DNA from: Histoplasma ohiense
Lineage: Eukaryota > Ascomycota > Eurotiomycetes > Onygenales > Ajellomycetaceae
Reading direction: 5' to 3'
Assembly: GCA_017607445.1 (NCBI GenBank)
Contig: JAEVHH010000001.1
Span: 6,076,001-6,140,000, forward strand
DNA: 64,000 nt
The notes beneath the pieces are model-generated. The model ran no database searches and was not told the origin of the DNA. It saw only the letters and a program-made list of their open reading frames with translations. The first letter of the stretch is position 1. The number at the start of each line of letters is the position of its first letter. Shown in pieces: positions 45,883-57,900 of this stretch. The position numbers and the translations under genes are program-made.

Positions 45883-48729
45883 CTTGTGTGTTTTAACTAA
45901 TGTTGCATGTTTTAACTAATGTTGCGTGCTTTATTGTAGGTGTGCATAACAACGGACCACTCAGATAAAGTTATAAGTGATTAGAATTGTAAGAGATAGT
46001 TGTAGGTATAATTATGGGAGTAGTGTGAAGTATGCATATAGAATGTTAAGAAGGTAGCAATCTCTATTATTCAAAGCTAATCACTGATCTCCTAATATCT
46101 ACAGATATCAGTGAGCATTATATAGGTGACCACCATGTGCTACAGCTGTCTATAGTGCTGTGTGCTATGTCCCTTCTCATTAATTCTGGCATGTTCTGTG
46201 TTCTTCTATCGCCACATAGCTATTTCCTAATATAGATATCTCCGTTGCGCCTATTACAACAATGAAGACTAGCAGCAGAAGCAGATGAATTCTGACAGCA
46301 AGTCACTGAAGCTGTACAAAGTAAAGCATCTCAATTCCCCACAGATGTATACTCAAGAATGAATATCTCAGTATGTTTGATTGATGATAACAACTGTTTA
46401 TACTTTTGAAATAGATAATGGATTTCTGATTCAGAATCTCTACAAATACAGATCATGCAAGAAATTTATGACTTGTCAATGACTGAGTATTCAGAATACA
46501 AAATCATATACAACATTATTGTCTGAGAATTCTACTGATCAGATATGTTGAAAGACATACACTGATTTGTACACAACTGTGATCACTGTGATTCAGTGAT
46601 GATATAATATGAATATCAAAAAAAGATGCTGAAGCTTCTATCTGTCTCTGACTGAATTTGATGTGATATAGCTATTGATTTTGTAGTTTTCTTATTCAAA
46701 AGTGGAGATTCTATGAACATTCTAGTCATTGTCAACTGACTCAGCAAGGATGTAATACTACAGCTCTGTGATAAAATGAATATCAAAATAGTTGCAGATG
46801 TCTTTGTCAGAAGTCTGTTCTATTATATACACAGTCTATCTTCATTTATTGTATCAGATAGAGATAGTCAATTCATCAGCACACTTTGAGCTCATATATA
46901 TCAATTATTAAGAATTGAATGAAAGTTATCAACAGTGTATCACTCAGAGACTGATGAAGCTATCAAGAAAATGATACAAACAGTAAAGAATATTCTCTGT
47001 AAATTCTGTAATTACACACAAGACAACTGAAGCAATCTGCTGTCATTGTAAGAGATGATTGTAGGTATAATTATGAGAGTAGTGTGAAGTACACATGTAG
47101 AATGTTAAGAAGGTAGTAATCTCTATTATTCAAAGCTAATCACTGATCTCCTCATATCTACAGATATCAGTGAGCATTATATAGATGATCATCATGCACT
47201 ACAGCTGTCTATAATGCTGTGTGCTATGTCCCTCCTCATTAATTCTGGTGTGTTCTGTGTTCTTCTATCATCATATAGCTATTTTCTAATATAGATATCT
47301 CTGTTGCATCTATTACAATTATCTTTCTTCTTCAAAGACCTGATTCTCAGAGCTTCTTACTGCAACATGCAAAGTTTGTAACATGTGCTGTGTGGTTAAT
47401 ATTGTATAGAGTTTGCAGAATTGAGCTGAATTAATTGTTGAGATTAATTTCAAAGTGTTGCTGTTTCAGAAGAACATTTTTCCATCTTCAGTGTCATTGT
47501 AGTTCAATTATAATTTAGACACAACTTCTGATTCCTTTTCTTTGACTTCTACACCAAAAATCACACTCCATTGAATATCATCATCAACATCACCACTAAC
47601 AATTTTTTATTAAAAAAGAATACATCAATTTATCAAACAAAGTATGCTGTATCTTTCTATGTGATTTTTATTGTGAAATTCAAAGTTTTGGTTGTGTGAT
47701 TGTGTTTTCCATTTTGAATTGAGTTTTGTGTTGTTGCAATTTCTTTGATCATCATTGCAATATTGATTTCAATCTTCAACATCTGTTTTTCTTTCTTGTT
47801 GCTTTTGCTTTTCCTTCTTCTTTGAATAAGGTCTTGATACTAATTAAAGTTATGATAGAATGTCAGAACCAGCTGTTTCTGTTGCTGGTTCAAAGTCTAT
47901 AAAGAGTGATATGCTGTCTGTCATCAAGAGCATTTGCTTGAGTTGTCTGAAGAGATTGCAGAATCCTTCAGTATATTCTTGCTTTGTGAATGATAGATGA
48001 ACACACTGTCACATCTGTTATATATCAAATAGAAGTTGTGCTGCTGTAAGTTTTCTTAAACTGAGATTGTTAAGAGTACTAATGAGTTATAGATGTCTGA
48101 GTACTTTCACAAAATTGATCAATCTTTGATCAATGAATTTCATGAGATGCTGCTCTCTGATGAAGTTCTGAATGAGAGATTTGCTATATATCAAACTGCT
48201 GTTGTGAGATTTGTATTTGACATGCAGATCTATGAGAACACAGATGAAGTTCTAGAATTCTATATAAACTTTGATGATCTGTTGTCACAGCAGAGTATGG
48301 CATTCAATCATAGCAGTATTTCAGAAAGCACATTTTCACATTCTGCTATTACATCAGTGTCATCCTTGCTGAGTCAAGATCTTGATATGTTATTTGAGTC
48401 AGCTGATAATGTAGATGAAGATGAGGAAGTGAACAGTTTCATTGAAGTGTTAGAAAGAAATACAGCAGCATATTGCTGTTGTTGTATTTGACATTTGACA
48501 ATGTCCCTTCATCATCATTGTGAGTCTGCTGAGAGTTGATGCAAAAAATGCAAGCACTGCTCAGTGACAAAGCACATCTGCATTCTGATAAGTTATTATT
48601 CAAAACAGATGTTTTTACAGTATATAATATTAACTTTCTATTAGATGTCAGTAGATGTTGTTGAATTGACTCAGATGATTATCAACACTGCTGAGAATTT
48701 AATTATCACTGATGCAGATACTTTGAATG

Positions 48730-49199
48730 TGTAACGGGCGTACTTCGATTAACGAACTAGCACTATCCTAATACAGATTACGAATTGATTAAGGAAAGAA
48801 AGAGAAAAGAAATCAGAAGAAAAGGTTGTATGAAGGGGGTTCTTATAGAGGAAAGTTCAGAGTGGAAGAATATCAGAAGCCACTCCACAGTGGAGTGCGG
48901 AGTGGAAGAACATTAAGAGGTACGCGTAAGAATTGTTAGAAGCTACACAAGCGTGGAATATGGGGTGGGGGAATCATTGAGAGATACACAGAAGAATTGT
49001 TAGAGACTATGCAAGCGCAGAACACAGAGCAGGAGAATGTAAGGAGCTACACAGAAGAATCATTAGAGACTATGCAAGTGCGGAGCACAGAGCAGAAGAA
49101 CATTGAGGGTTACACAAGGTCACAACAGCCAGAAATGAGCAGGTGCAGGAGGGGAGTTGGTTGTGTAAGTTGATTACTAACAGGTGCTAACCCATCACA
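48730..49199 (-). repeat. 3' LTR of A2 (470 bp)
   Basis: Left copy, reading TGTAACGGGCG … AACCCATCACA on the plus strand. It carries internal tandem units and the palindrome CTCCACAGTGGAG (about 48891). Confidence 0.9.
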
Positions 49200-52100
49200 T
49201 TATCCCCCCCTACCGGGGTGAGTGAGGACTCATAGGTGTCGAGGGCGGTGGTGTCCTTCAAGGCGGACACGGGTTCCCAGGTTGGATGATTGTATCCTAC
49301 CCATTTGATGAGGTATTTGCGGCAGCGGCAGTTGATTCTATTGTCAAGAATTGCTTCAATTTCCCACTCAAGTTCATTGTCTTCTCCTACAATGGCGGGT
49401 GGCTGCCAATCGGAGATTCTCTGTGAGGGGAATGGATCCTCGGCCGCGGGTCGGAGCAGGTTCATATGAAAGACATCATGAATGCCAGGCGGGGTGTCAA
49501 GTCAATAATCATGTGTGCCTAGCACTTCCTTCACCATATACTTGACATGGCAGTAATCTAGCATACGCGAGGGGCGGTCCATTCTTATGTTTTTGAGGTC
49601 CAGCCAGACTTTGTCTCCTATGTGGTATCAGGTCGCAGAACTCCTCCTGGTGTTCACTTGATCCTCATAATCTTGCTGAGCACTGGCCATTGAAGCTTCT
49701 GCCCATTCATGGGCTTTCTTCAGCTTGCTCACAATGTTCTCTGCCGCCTGTATGGGGCTGCGGGCGTACGCGGTTTCTCAGGGAGTCTCAGGGAAGTCCA
49801 GGACCTCTAAGTTGTATCCATGTAGAAGGAAGAATGGGCTTACACCTGTTGTAGCAGAATCTCAACCGTTAATTGCAATCTCAGTGTGTGGCAGCAGGTT
49901 GCTCCAGTTGTCTTGCACATAATTGCAGAACTTACAGAGGATGTTCTTTACTGTTTGTATCATCCTCTCAATAGCTCCATCAGTCTCTGGGTGGTACACT
50001 GTTGATAACTTTCATTCAATTCTTAATAATTGGCATACGCGGGCCCAGAGTGTGCTGATGAATTGACTGCCTCTATCTGACACAATGGATGAAGGCAGGC
50101 CATGCATACAATAGAACAGGCTTCTGACAAAGGCATCTGCAACTACTTCAGTGTCCATCTTGTCACAGGGCTGTAGTATTACACCCTTGCTGAGTCAGTC
50201 GACAATGACTAGGATGTTCATAGAACCTCCACTTTTGGATAAGGAAACTGCAAAATCGATAGCTATATCACACCAAGTTCAGTCGGGGACAGATAGAGGC
50301 TTCAGCATCCCTTTTCAGCATTCATGCCATGCTGTCACTGAGCCGCAGCAATCACAGTTGCATATGAACTGGTGTATGTCTTTTGACATATCTGGCCAGT
50401 AGAATTCTCAGGCAACAATGTTGTACATGATTTCGTGTCCTGAGTGCCCGGTCATCGGCGAGTCATGAATTTCTTGCATGATCCATGTTCATAGGGGTTC
50501 TGAATCGGGGACCCATCGCCTATCTCAAAAGCATAAGCAGTTGTCATCATCAATCAAACATGCTGAGATATCTGTTCTTGGGTATACACTTGCGGGGAAT
50601 CAAGATGCTCTGTTTTGTACAGCTTCAGCAGCTTGTTGCCAGGATTCATCTGCTTCTGCTGCTAGCTTCCATTGTTCTTCGAGCGAGGGTTCTTGAGCTC
50701 GGGACTGGTTGACATGTATGCAGGGTTTGTCTGGTTGTGTAGGACTTTCTATGATTGCAGGGTCGATTAATCAATGCTCTTGATGTTTCCACCTGTCATC
50801 CAAGCCATCAGATGGCATATCTTGTTCTCGGTGGGACAGGGCATCCACAAGGGTGTTCTCTACTCCAGATTGATAATGAATTGTGAATGAAAAACAGCTA
50901 AGGAACAATGACCAACACATATGCCTTTCAGTGAGCTTACAAGTGGTCATGAAGTACTCTAAGTTCTTATGATCAGTAACAATCTCAAACTTTTCAACAC
51001 TCATAAGTTCAGACTCCCATTCTTCAAGGCATTGTATGATTGCTAGGAGCTCCTTGTCGTAGATCTCATAGTTGCATTCAGCAGGCGACATCTTTTTCAA
51101 GGTGAAGGCACAGGGTTGTAGGACATCTTCATTATCATATTGCATCAGTGCCCCATCTACTACATAACCTGAGACATCCATTTCGAGAATCATATGCTTA
51201 TCTGAATCAAATGATTGCAGCATCGGAGCACTTGTGAACATACACTTCAGCTTTTTGAATGCTGCATCCGCTTCGTCAGTCCATTGGAACACGGCGTCTT
51301 TCTGGGTCAGGTCCGTCAGTGGTTGTACAATATCAGAGAAGTCTTTGATGAACCTTCAGTAGAAGTTGGCAAATTCTAGAAAGCTTCTAGTCCCTTTTAC
51401 TGAGACTGATGCCTCCCAGTTGAGGATTGCTTCCACCTTTTTAGAATCCATGCGTACGCCTTTTTCAGCTTCAATGATGAATCCTAGGTAGGTCATAGAC
51501 TTGGTCTCGAAGTTGCATTTGTCAATGTCCACTTGCAGTCCAGCTTTTCATAGGCGGTCAAGCACTTGTTGTACATGCTTGCAGTGCTCAGTGAGTGGTC
51601 CATCGATGAAGATCAGAATATCATTCATGTACACTGAGGCGATCTCATCGAGCAGGTCTTGTAGAGCCCAGTTAATGTATTTCTGGAACATGCTCAGGGC
51701 ATTCGCTAATCCAAAAGAGGTCACTGTCCATTCATATAATCCATAACGCGTACGAAAAGCAGTTAGCCATTCATCACCTTCATTAATCCTTATCTTATAG
51801 AAGGCCGCAGAGATGTCAAGCTTTGTAAACCATTTTGCTTTTCCTACTCATTCAAGTGTTTCATTGATGAGTGGGAGAGGATATCAGTCCTTCCGTGTAA
51901 TCTTGTTGAGTCCTCAGTAGTCAACACAGAATTGTAAGCCTCCTCCTGATTTCTTTGCAAACAGTACAGATGCTGCAGCGGGTGAGTTGCTAACACAAAT
52001 GAAGCCTTTGTCCAATAGTCCATTGAGCGTTTTTCATAGAACAAGAAGCTCGTTGTGTGACATGCTGTAGAGAGAACCCCAGAGTGGTTGCAGGTCCTTA

Positions 52101-52740
52101 CCATCCTCCTTGATGAGCTTGATTGTATGATCTATGCCAGGTCCTCGGTGAGGAGGAAGCTTTTCAGCTTCTTTTTCATTGAACACATCTGCGAAGTCTT
52201 TGTACAATTCAGGTAGTTCCTTGCGCAGTTTCTTGGGGTCTTTGGGTTCTAGCTTTTCTAACACTTTTTTGATATCCATCATGCTAGCAGCAAACACTTG
52301 GACGTTCTTCTTCTCATGCGCTTGGCGGGTTAGTAGTTTGTACACTTCCACTGATATCTGAGTGAGATCAGCGGTTCTATTGACATCCTTCTCATAAACA
52401 CAGTCACCTCCTGGGAAAATAAGGCAGCAGTTGTGTGCATCCAACAAGGTTCCAAATTCTGTGAGCCATGATAGGCTGAGCATTAGATCGTACTCAAGGC
52501 CTTGTATTTCATATGTGTATACATTCTTTTTCTTGTGTCCTCCTACATCGACATTAAATCTTACCATGTTGTAGAAGGCGGATCCTCTGGGGCCGTCAAA
52601 TCCACTGAGCTTACACAGTTTGAGAAAGGAGATACACTGGAGCTTATGCTTCTCGACCAGCTGGGTGTCTATAAGAGTGTAGTGAAGGAAACCACTGTCT
52701 ACCATTGCTCATACATTGACTAAGCTATTTACAATGACAG
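49187..52740 (-). pseudogene. pol of A2: protease, RT, RNase H, integrase, chromodomain
   Basis: Protease active site AMVDSGFLHYTLIDTQLVEK (about 52705). RT follows (HTIKLIKEDGKDLQPLWGSL, FCVDY, RYPLP-like), with the catalytic box VYMNDILIF, where the first Asp of YxDD is Asn. RNase H at 51292-50771: FQWTDEADAAFKKLKCMF, MILEMDVSGYVVDGALMQYD, KMSPAECNYEIYDKELLAII, FEIVTDHKNLEYFMT. Integrase: HDSPMTGHSGHEIMYNIV, then catalytic-core sequences (DIAIDFAVSLSKSGGSMNIL, SDRGSQFISTLWARVCQLL, VYHPETDGAIERMIQTVKNI). The chromodomain at the C-terminus (EWEIEAILDNRINCRCRKYL, IKWVGYNHPTWEPVSAL) marks it as a chromovirus. A few TGA/frameshift lesions split the frame. Confidence 0.88.
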
Positions 52741-52818
52741 AGATCATGATTGTGTCCACTTGCATCTCCTGCTCAAATCTCCAGCTAGCTTTCTGCTCCT
52801 TGAGCTCTTGTCCACATT

Positions 52819-53832
52819 TTAGAGTGAGAGCTCATCTTTTCCCTGTTCTTGCCTATCCACAGGCGACACAGCATTTACACGCGTGGGGGGTTTACTCAGG
52901 GTGATCGCATTCAGACATTGGTTCATGAAGTGCCCTGGCTTGTCGCAGCGTATGCAGACTCCTCTGGCAATTCGGTCAGCGGCATCCTTCCCTGAGACAT
53001 TGGGGACCCTCAGGTGACTTGCGTTTACATGTGGGACCCAGTCCATTGATTCTGGTTCGGAGGCGGGGGGCACTGCAGAGTGGTTCGGGGTGTACACATT
53101 TGTTCAGCAGAATCCTCTGCAATTTTGAAGCACGCGGAACTGAGACAGGTCATTGTCCAACAGATGAAGATCAGCACAGAATTCACTGTATGTTGAGAGC
53201 TTCAGACACCCTACACTTCAGTTATGCAATTGAAAGTTCAAGTTCTTGAACAACATGTTGATCTTGACAGTGTCATCCCAGTCTTGCCCACCTGCTTCTA
53301 GGAGCTTGTGATTGAATTCAGAAAGGTAAGTTGCCAACACAACATCCATCTGATGAGTCCAATTAAGCCAGTCTAACACCTTGGCTTGAAGTGTAGGATC
53401 AAGGAAGAGGGAGTTGAGTTGTCAGAAGACTAGCTCTGGTGTATGCTGATGGTTCTGGCAATGGCTCATCCAGGGTTGGAATTTTGCTAATGCATCACCA
53501 TCCAACCTGCTATGGATATACCATGCTTGATTGGATAGCGAGCCTATTGCTCGTCCATCGATGTCCAATTTGGCATTCACTTTTGACTTCCACACAAGGT
53601 AGAGCACTAGATCTCCCTCATATTTGTTGAGGATTGAGAGCTTCTCTCTTGAGGGCTTTTCATGAGGCACGGGTGTAGAAGGAACGGTGAATGCGGGAGT
53701 GCTCATCTCAGCAAGTCATCATTGCAATTCAGCCATCTGTAGTGCCTGCTGCTGGAGGATGCTTCATAGGTCTAAGTTATCATCCACCGCATTCGGGTGC
53801 GGTGGGTGTTTATAGAATTGCTCATAGTTCAT
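52819..53832 (-). pseudogene. gag of A2
   Basis: Starts at 53832 (MNYEQFYKHPPHPNAVDDNL). The capsid part includes EKPSREKLSILNKYEGDLVL, DIDGRAIGSLSNQAWYIHSR and LDGDALAKFQPWMSHCQNHQ. The zinc knuckle is CIRCDKPGHFMNQC (about 52950-52910). In-frame TGA codons interrupt it early (after DNLDL) and after PELVF. The knuckle is followed by a basic linker ending DELSL at 52819. Confidence 0.85.
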
Positions 53833-54204
53833 TTCAATATCTAAGGACATATAAAAAAAAAAGAAAAGGAATACTTGTAGGCACTCAGTCCTCTCACAGA
53901 CACTATTCACAGTGTTGCAGTGCTAAGCTTGGTCAAGCTTCTTCATGAACACTATTCACAGCATTACAGTTCGTAGGCACTCGGGCCTTGTAGAACACAG
54001 TCAATTGTGTTTTGGATGCTTAGGCACAACAGCCTATATAACTAATGATAAGAGCACTCAGGCCCACAAGGGATCTCTTGTAACAACTAGACACTCAGGC
54101 CTGTAAATGACGCACTCGGGCGTAAGAACTGGTAATGACACACTCAGGTGTAAGAACTAATAACAAGACACTCAGGTCTTAAACACAGAAGAATCAATTC
54201 ATAA

Positions 54205-54674
54205 TGTAACAGGCATACTTCAATTAACAAACTAGCACTATTCTAATACAGATTACAAATTGATTAAGGAAAGAAAGAGAAAAGAAATCAGAAGAAAAGG
54301 TCATACAAAGGGGGTTCTTATAGGGGAAAGTTCAGGGCAGAAGAATATCAGAAGCTGCTCCACAGTGAAGCACAGAGCAGAAGAACATTAAGGGGTATGC
54401 ATAAAAATTGTTAGAAGCTACACGAGCGCGGAATGTGGGGTGGGGGAATCATTGAGAGATACACAGAAGAATTGTTAGAGACTACACAAGCGCAGAACAC
54501 AGAGTGGAAGAACATAAGAAGCTACACAGAAGAATCGTTAGAGACTACGCGAGTGCGGAGCACGGAGCGGAAGAACATCGAGGGTTACGCGAGGTCACAA
54601 CGGCCAGGAACGAGCGGGTGCAGGAGGGGAGTTGGTTGCGTAAGTTGATTACTAACGGGTGCTAACCCGTCACA
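54205..54674 (-). repeat. 5' LTR of A2 (470 bp)
   Basis: Right copy. The first 300 bases (54205-54520) have lost most CpGs, but the last 150 (54521-54674) keep almost all (ACTACGCGAGTGCGGAGCACG). This abrupt shift within one LTR is unlike the left copy. Confidence 0.9.
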
Positions 54675-54994
54675 GAATGTTAACATTTTGCAGAGCACTG
54701 TGACTGCAGCAGTTAGATTCTTTGCTGTGAAGATTCAGAAGATTCAATGAGACAGTTCTTCTGAGGCTTCAGCTGAAACAGTGATTGATGAGATCTCAGT
54801 GATTACATTGCTGATTGCAGCTCTCAAGTCATTGTTGAAACATCATGCTTCATCAGTTGAGGAAATCCAGAATAATAAGCAGATTTGTCTTGGTGACAAT
54901 TTCTTGAATGACACTGATTAAGCTGAGACAGATCTGTTTTTTAATCTCTGAGTGGAATAAGTATATTCAGCAGTTATTGTCATCTTCTTCATTT

Positions 54995-57900
54995 TCATTT
55001 ACTGACTGACTTCTGATAGATTTTATTAAACTGTTTCAAGTACTTCTGGCTGTTCATCAAGTTTTCCTCAGATTCCCAAGAATTATCTGTGTCTGTACAA
55101 TCTTTTCATTTAACAAGATATTGTGTTTGACTGCAGTACTGACATTTATCTAATATAGCTTCAACTTTTCATTTCTCTTGCACATCTATAATTATCAGTT
55201 CTGCTTGTGGGATTTGTCTGTCACATGTGTGATATGATTTGAGAAGGGAAATATGAAATACAGAATGAATTTCTTTATATTGCAGCATGAGTTTCAGTTT
55301 GTACATCTGTGTACTGCAGATATCAATTATTTGAAAGAGACTCAAAAATTGATGATCTAGTTTGAATGAGAGTCACAAGATGGATATATTTTTTGCACAC
55401 AGCATTATTCAGTTCTCTATCTTAAAGCTTTTTGATATATGACACTGATTGTAATACTTTTTCTCAGCTGCTTTGGCAGTTTCCAGACATTTTCAGATTT
55501 TGTTCTTCACTTGCTTCATCTGTTCCACTTGTTCCATTGCTGATTTTGACACATCCATGCTTGGGGGCTCCATGTCTATGCAAAGTTCAGTTGGTCGGCC
55601 GATCATTGCTTCAGATGATGTCATTTTTATTGATGTGTGGAAGGTGTTGTTATATGCTCATTGCATCAGAGAAATCCATTCTATTCAATTATCTTGCTGA
55701 TAGCTGCAATATGTGTGAAGATAATATTCAATCATCTGATTCAATCATTCTGTCTGGCCATTGATTTGCAGGTGGAATGCTGTCGATAATTTTTGTTGAA
55801 CATGAAGCAGATAACACAATGTCAATCAAAACTTGCTATTTATTAATGAATCTCAGTTGCTAATAATGTTCACAGATAGGCCAAAGTTCTTCACAACTCT
55901 TCATACAATAATATTCATGAGTTCTTCTGCATCTAGCTCTGAAGATGTGGGCACAATTATAGCTCATTTGATGAATAAATCAACAAATATGACAATAGTA
56001 TTATAGATTTGACTTCTCTTTTTATTATCTGACAGATCTTCAATAAAGTTCATGCTAATTGTATGCCATTTCTTATCTGGCACTGGATGTGGTTGTAGCA
56101 ACCCATACAGTTTGTGCTGTGGTATTTTAATGCATTGACAAACATCATAAGTTCTCACATATTCTGCAATCTCATCACTCATACCATGCCACAAGTACTT
56201 GTGTTTGATTGCTTTGATGATTTTATCATGTTCAAAATGACCATCTTGGAAATCATCATGGTTCATTTTCATTATTTCATGTCTTACAGTCTTGTCTTGC
56301 AGTATGTAGACTTTATCATCTTTTCTGAGCAGATCATTTTTATCTACTGCTCAGATTGAATGATTATCTACACTAGCATCATTCATCTCTAGTCTTCTGT
56401 GAAGTTCAGACATGCTGATATCTCTATTCTGAATCTGCAGTAAGAGTTCAATGATAGATTCAGCTATCTCTTTGCAATAGACTGTTTCAGACTCAAATAT
56501 CTTAACAGCTAGAATTCATGATATCAGAGTCTCTAGATTTAATCTCATAATGTCTGTGATCTCATTCTTATTCATAGATGCATTTTTTATTCTGCAGAGA
56601 TTGTTGTCATTGATAACTATAAGCTTCTTCATTCAACAATTTTCATTAGCTTGCAGATCTTTTCACATCATCTTGACACATTGATCTAACTTTGTGTTTT
56701 CTTTTGTCTTTAGTGATTTAAAAATCCTCTTACACAGCTTCTCTTACAGAGTAGAAAGCTCTGTCAAAGAAGCTGCATATTTTACAAAATCTGAACAATG
56801 ACTTGATGCATCTGTGGGATTATTTTTCTCAGAATGGTGCTCTATTTCAAAATTGAATGCTGAGAGCATTTTCATTCAGTGAATCTGATATTCATTTAGC
56901 TGCTTCATCATCATGAAGTGCTGAAGGTTGACATGGTCAGATAAAACAGTTATCAGATGCCTGCTATCATATAAGTAGTGATGTCATTGTCTGAAAGCTT
57001 CTACAATTGACAACATTTCTAAATCATATATTTGATAACATCTTTCTGTTTCTGTGAGCTTTCTAGATCAAAACATGATCAGATGTCAGTGACTATCATC
57101 CATTAATTGTAATATTACTGTGGTGATTGCAACATCAGATCTGTCTGTTTCTATACAGAGTTTTCACTGTGGATCAAAGTGAATCAACAATGATGCTTTT
57201 GTAAAGCATTCTTTTAACTGCAAAATTGCATGCTTGTAGTTATTGTCTAACTGAACAGGTGTGTTATTCTTCCCTCTTTTTGTTTCATAATCTTTTAACA
57301 ATTCAGTCAGAAGTGCTGTTATTATTGAGAACTTGTATATGAATCAATGATAGAAATTGATGAATTCTAGAAATATTTGCAATTTATTTATAGTTTGCAG
57401 TTCTGATCAATCTAGAATTGTGTTGACACAGTGTTTCTTGACAGTAATGCTCTGTGTGGTAACCACAAAACCCAAAAATCCAATTTCTGTTGTGTGGAAT
57501 GTACACTTACTAAGTTTGGCATATAGTCTCCATCACCTTAACTGTTCCAGCACATTCTTAACATGGACGACATGTTCATCAAATGTGTTTGAATAGATTA
57601 TGATATTGTCAAGATAAGCCACACAATATACATCTAAAAGATCACTGAGGGCTTTGTTGATATAAGATTGGAAGATTGCAGAAGCATTGATTAGCTCAAA
57701 AGATAAGACTAGATATTCAAAGTGTTCATATTGTGTTCAAAATGCTGTTTTCCATTCATCCTCTGCTCATATGTGAATTCTATAATATGTGTCTCTAAGG
57801 TTCAGTTGCATATATATTTTGACACCTGCTAATCTATCAAGTATTTCACTTATCAAGAGCAGTGGATATCAATTCTTGACTGTTATTTCATTCAATCTCT

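Larger units (their letters stand above)
39115..46258 (-). mobile_element. Ty3/Gypsy chromovirus B1, full-length relic, inserted in A1
   Basis: 7144 bp with 271-bp LTRs at 39115-39385 and 45988-46258 (TGTAAGAGAT … CCTATTACA) and a perfect ACAAT target duplication (39110-39114, 46259-46263). The orientation is minus. The purine tract GAAGAAGGGAGATAATTG abuts the 3' LTR (39386 side), and gag starts near 45882. Order from right to left: gag with a CCHC knuckle (KKCSHCHKKGHVANDC, about 44890-44940), protease region (about 44300), reverse transcriptase, RNase H, integrase and chromodomain (stop at 41114). A spliced gene on the opposite strand fills 39929-41070 before the 3' LTR. gag-pol has in-frame stops and is non-functional. 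Confidence 0.92.
48730..54674 (-). mobile_element. Ty3/Gypsy chromovirus A2, youngest nested copy
   Basis: 5945 bp with LTRs of 470 bp at 48730-49199 and 54205-54674, and target duplication GAATG (48725-48729, 54675-54679). It is inserted in the antisense accessory gene of B2. The minus-strand order is gag (53832-52819), protease (from 52705), RT, RNase H (51292-50771), integrase, chromodomain (49465-49187), then the purine tract GGGGGGGATAATG running into the 3' LTR. It retains far more CpG and longer open frames than A1, so it is the most recent insertion in the nest. Scattered TGA codons and substitutions mean it is not autonomous as it stands. Confidence 0.93.
47860..54951 (+). pseudogene. 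Antisense accessory gene of element B (copy in B2, interrupted by A2)
   Basis: Same structure as the copy in B1. Exon 1 is 47860-48045, exon 2 starts at 48093, exon 3 starts at 48645 (MSVDVVELTQMIINTAE), is interrupted at 48729 by element A2, and resumes at 54675 to 54951. Exon 1 has a TGA where B1 has TGG. Exon 2 has a TGA where B1 has CAA (before HLT), pointing to an ancestral CGA Arg. The second donor is ATAAGT instead of GTAAGT. Exon 3 has a TGA after the KIQ segment and a TAA where B1 has CAA. Stops and splice-site loss show it is dead, but intron positions and phases match B1. Confidence 0.7.
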
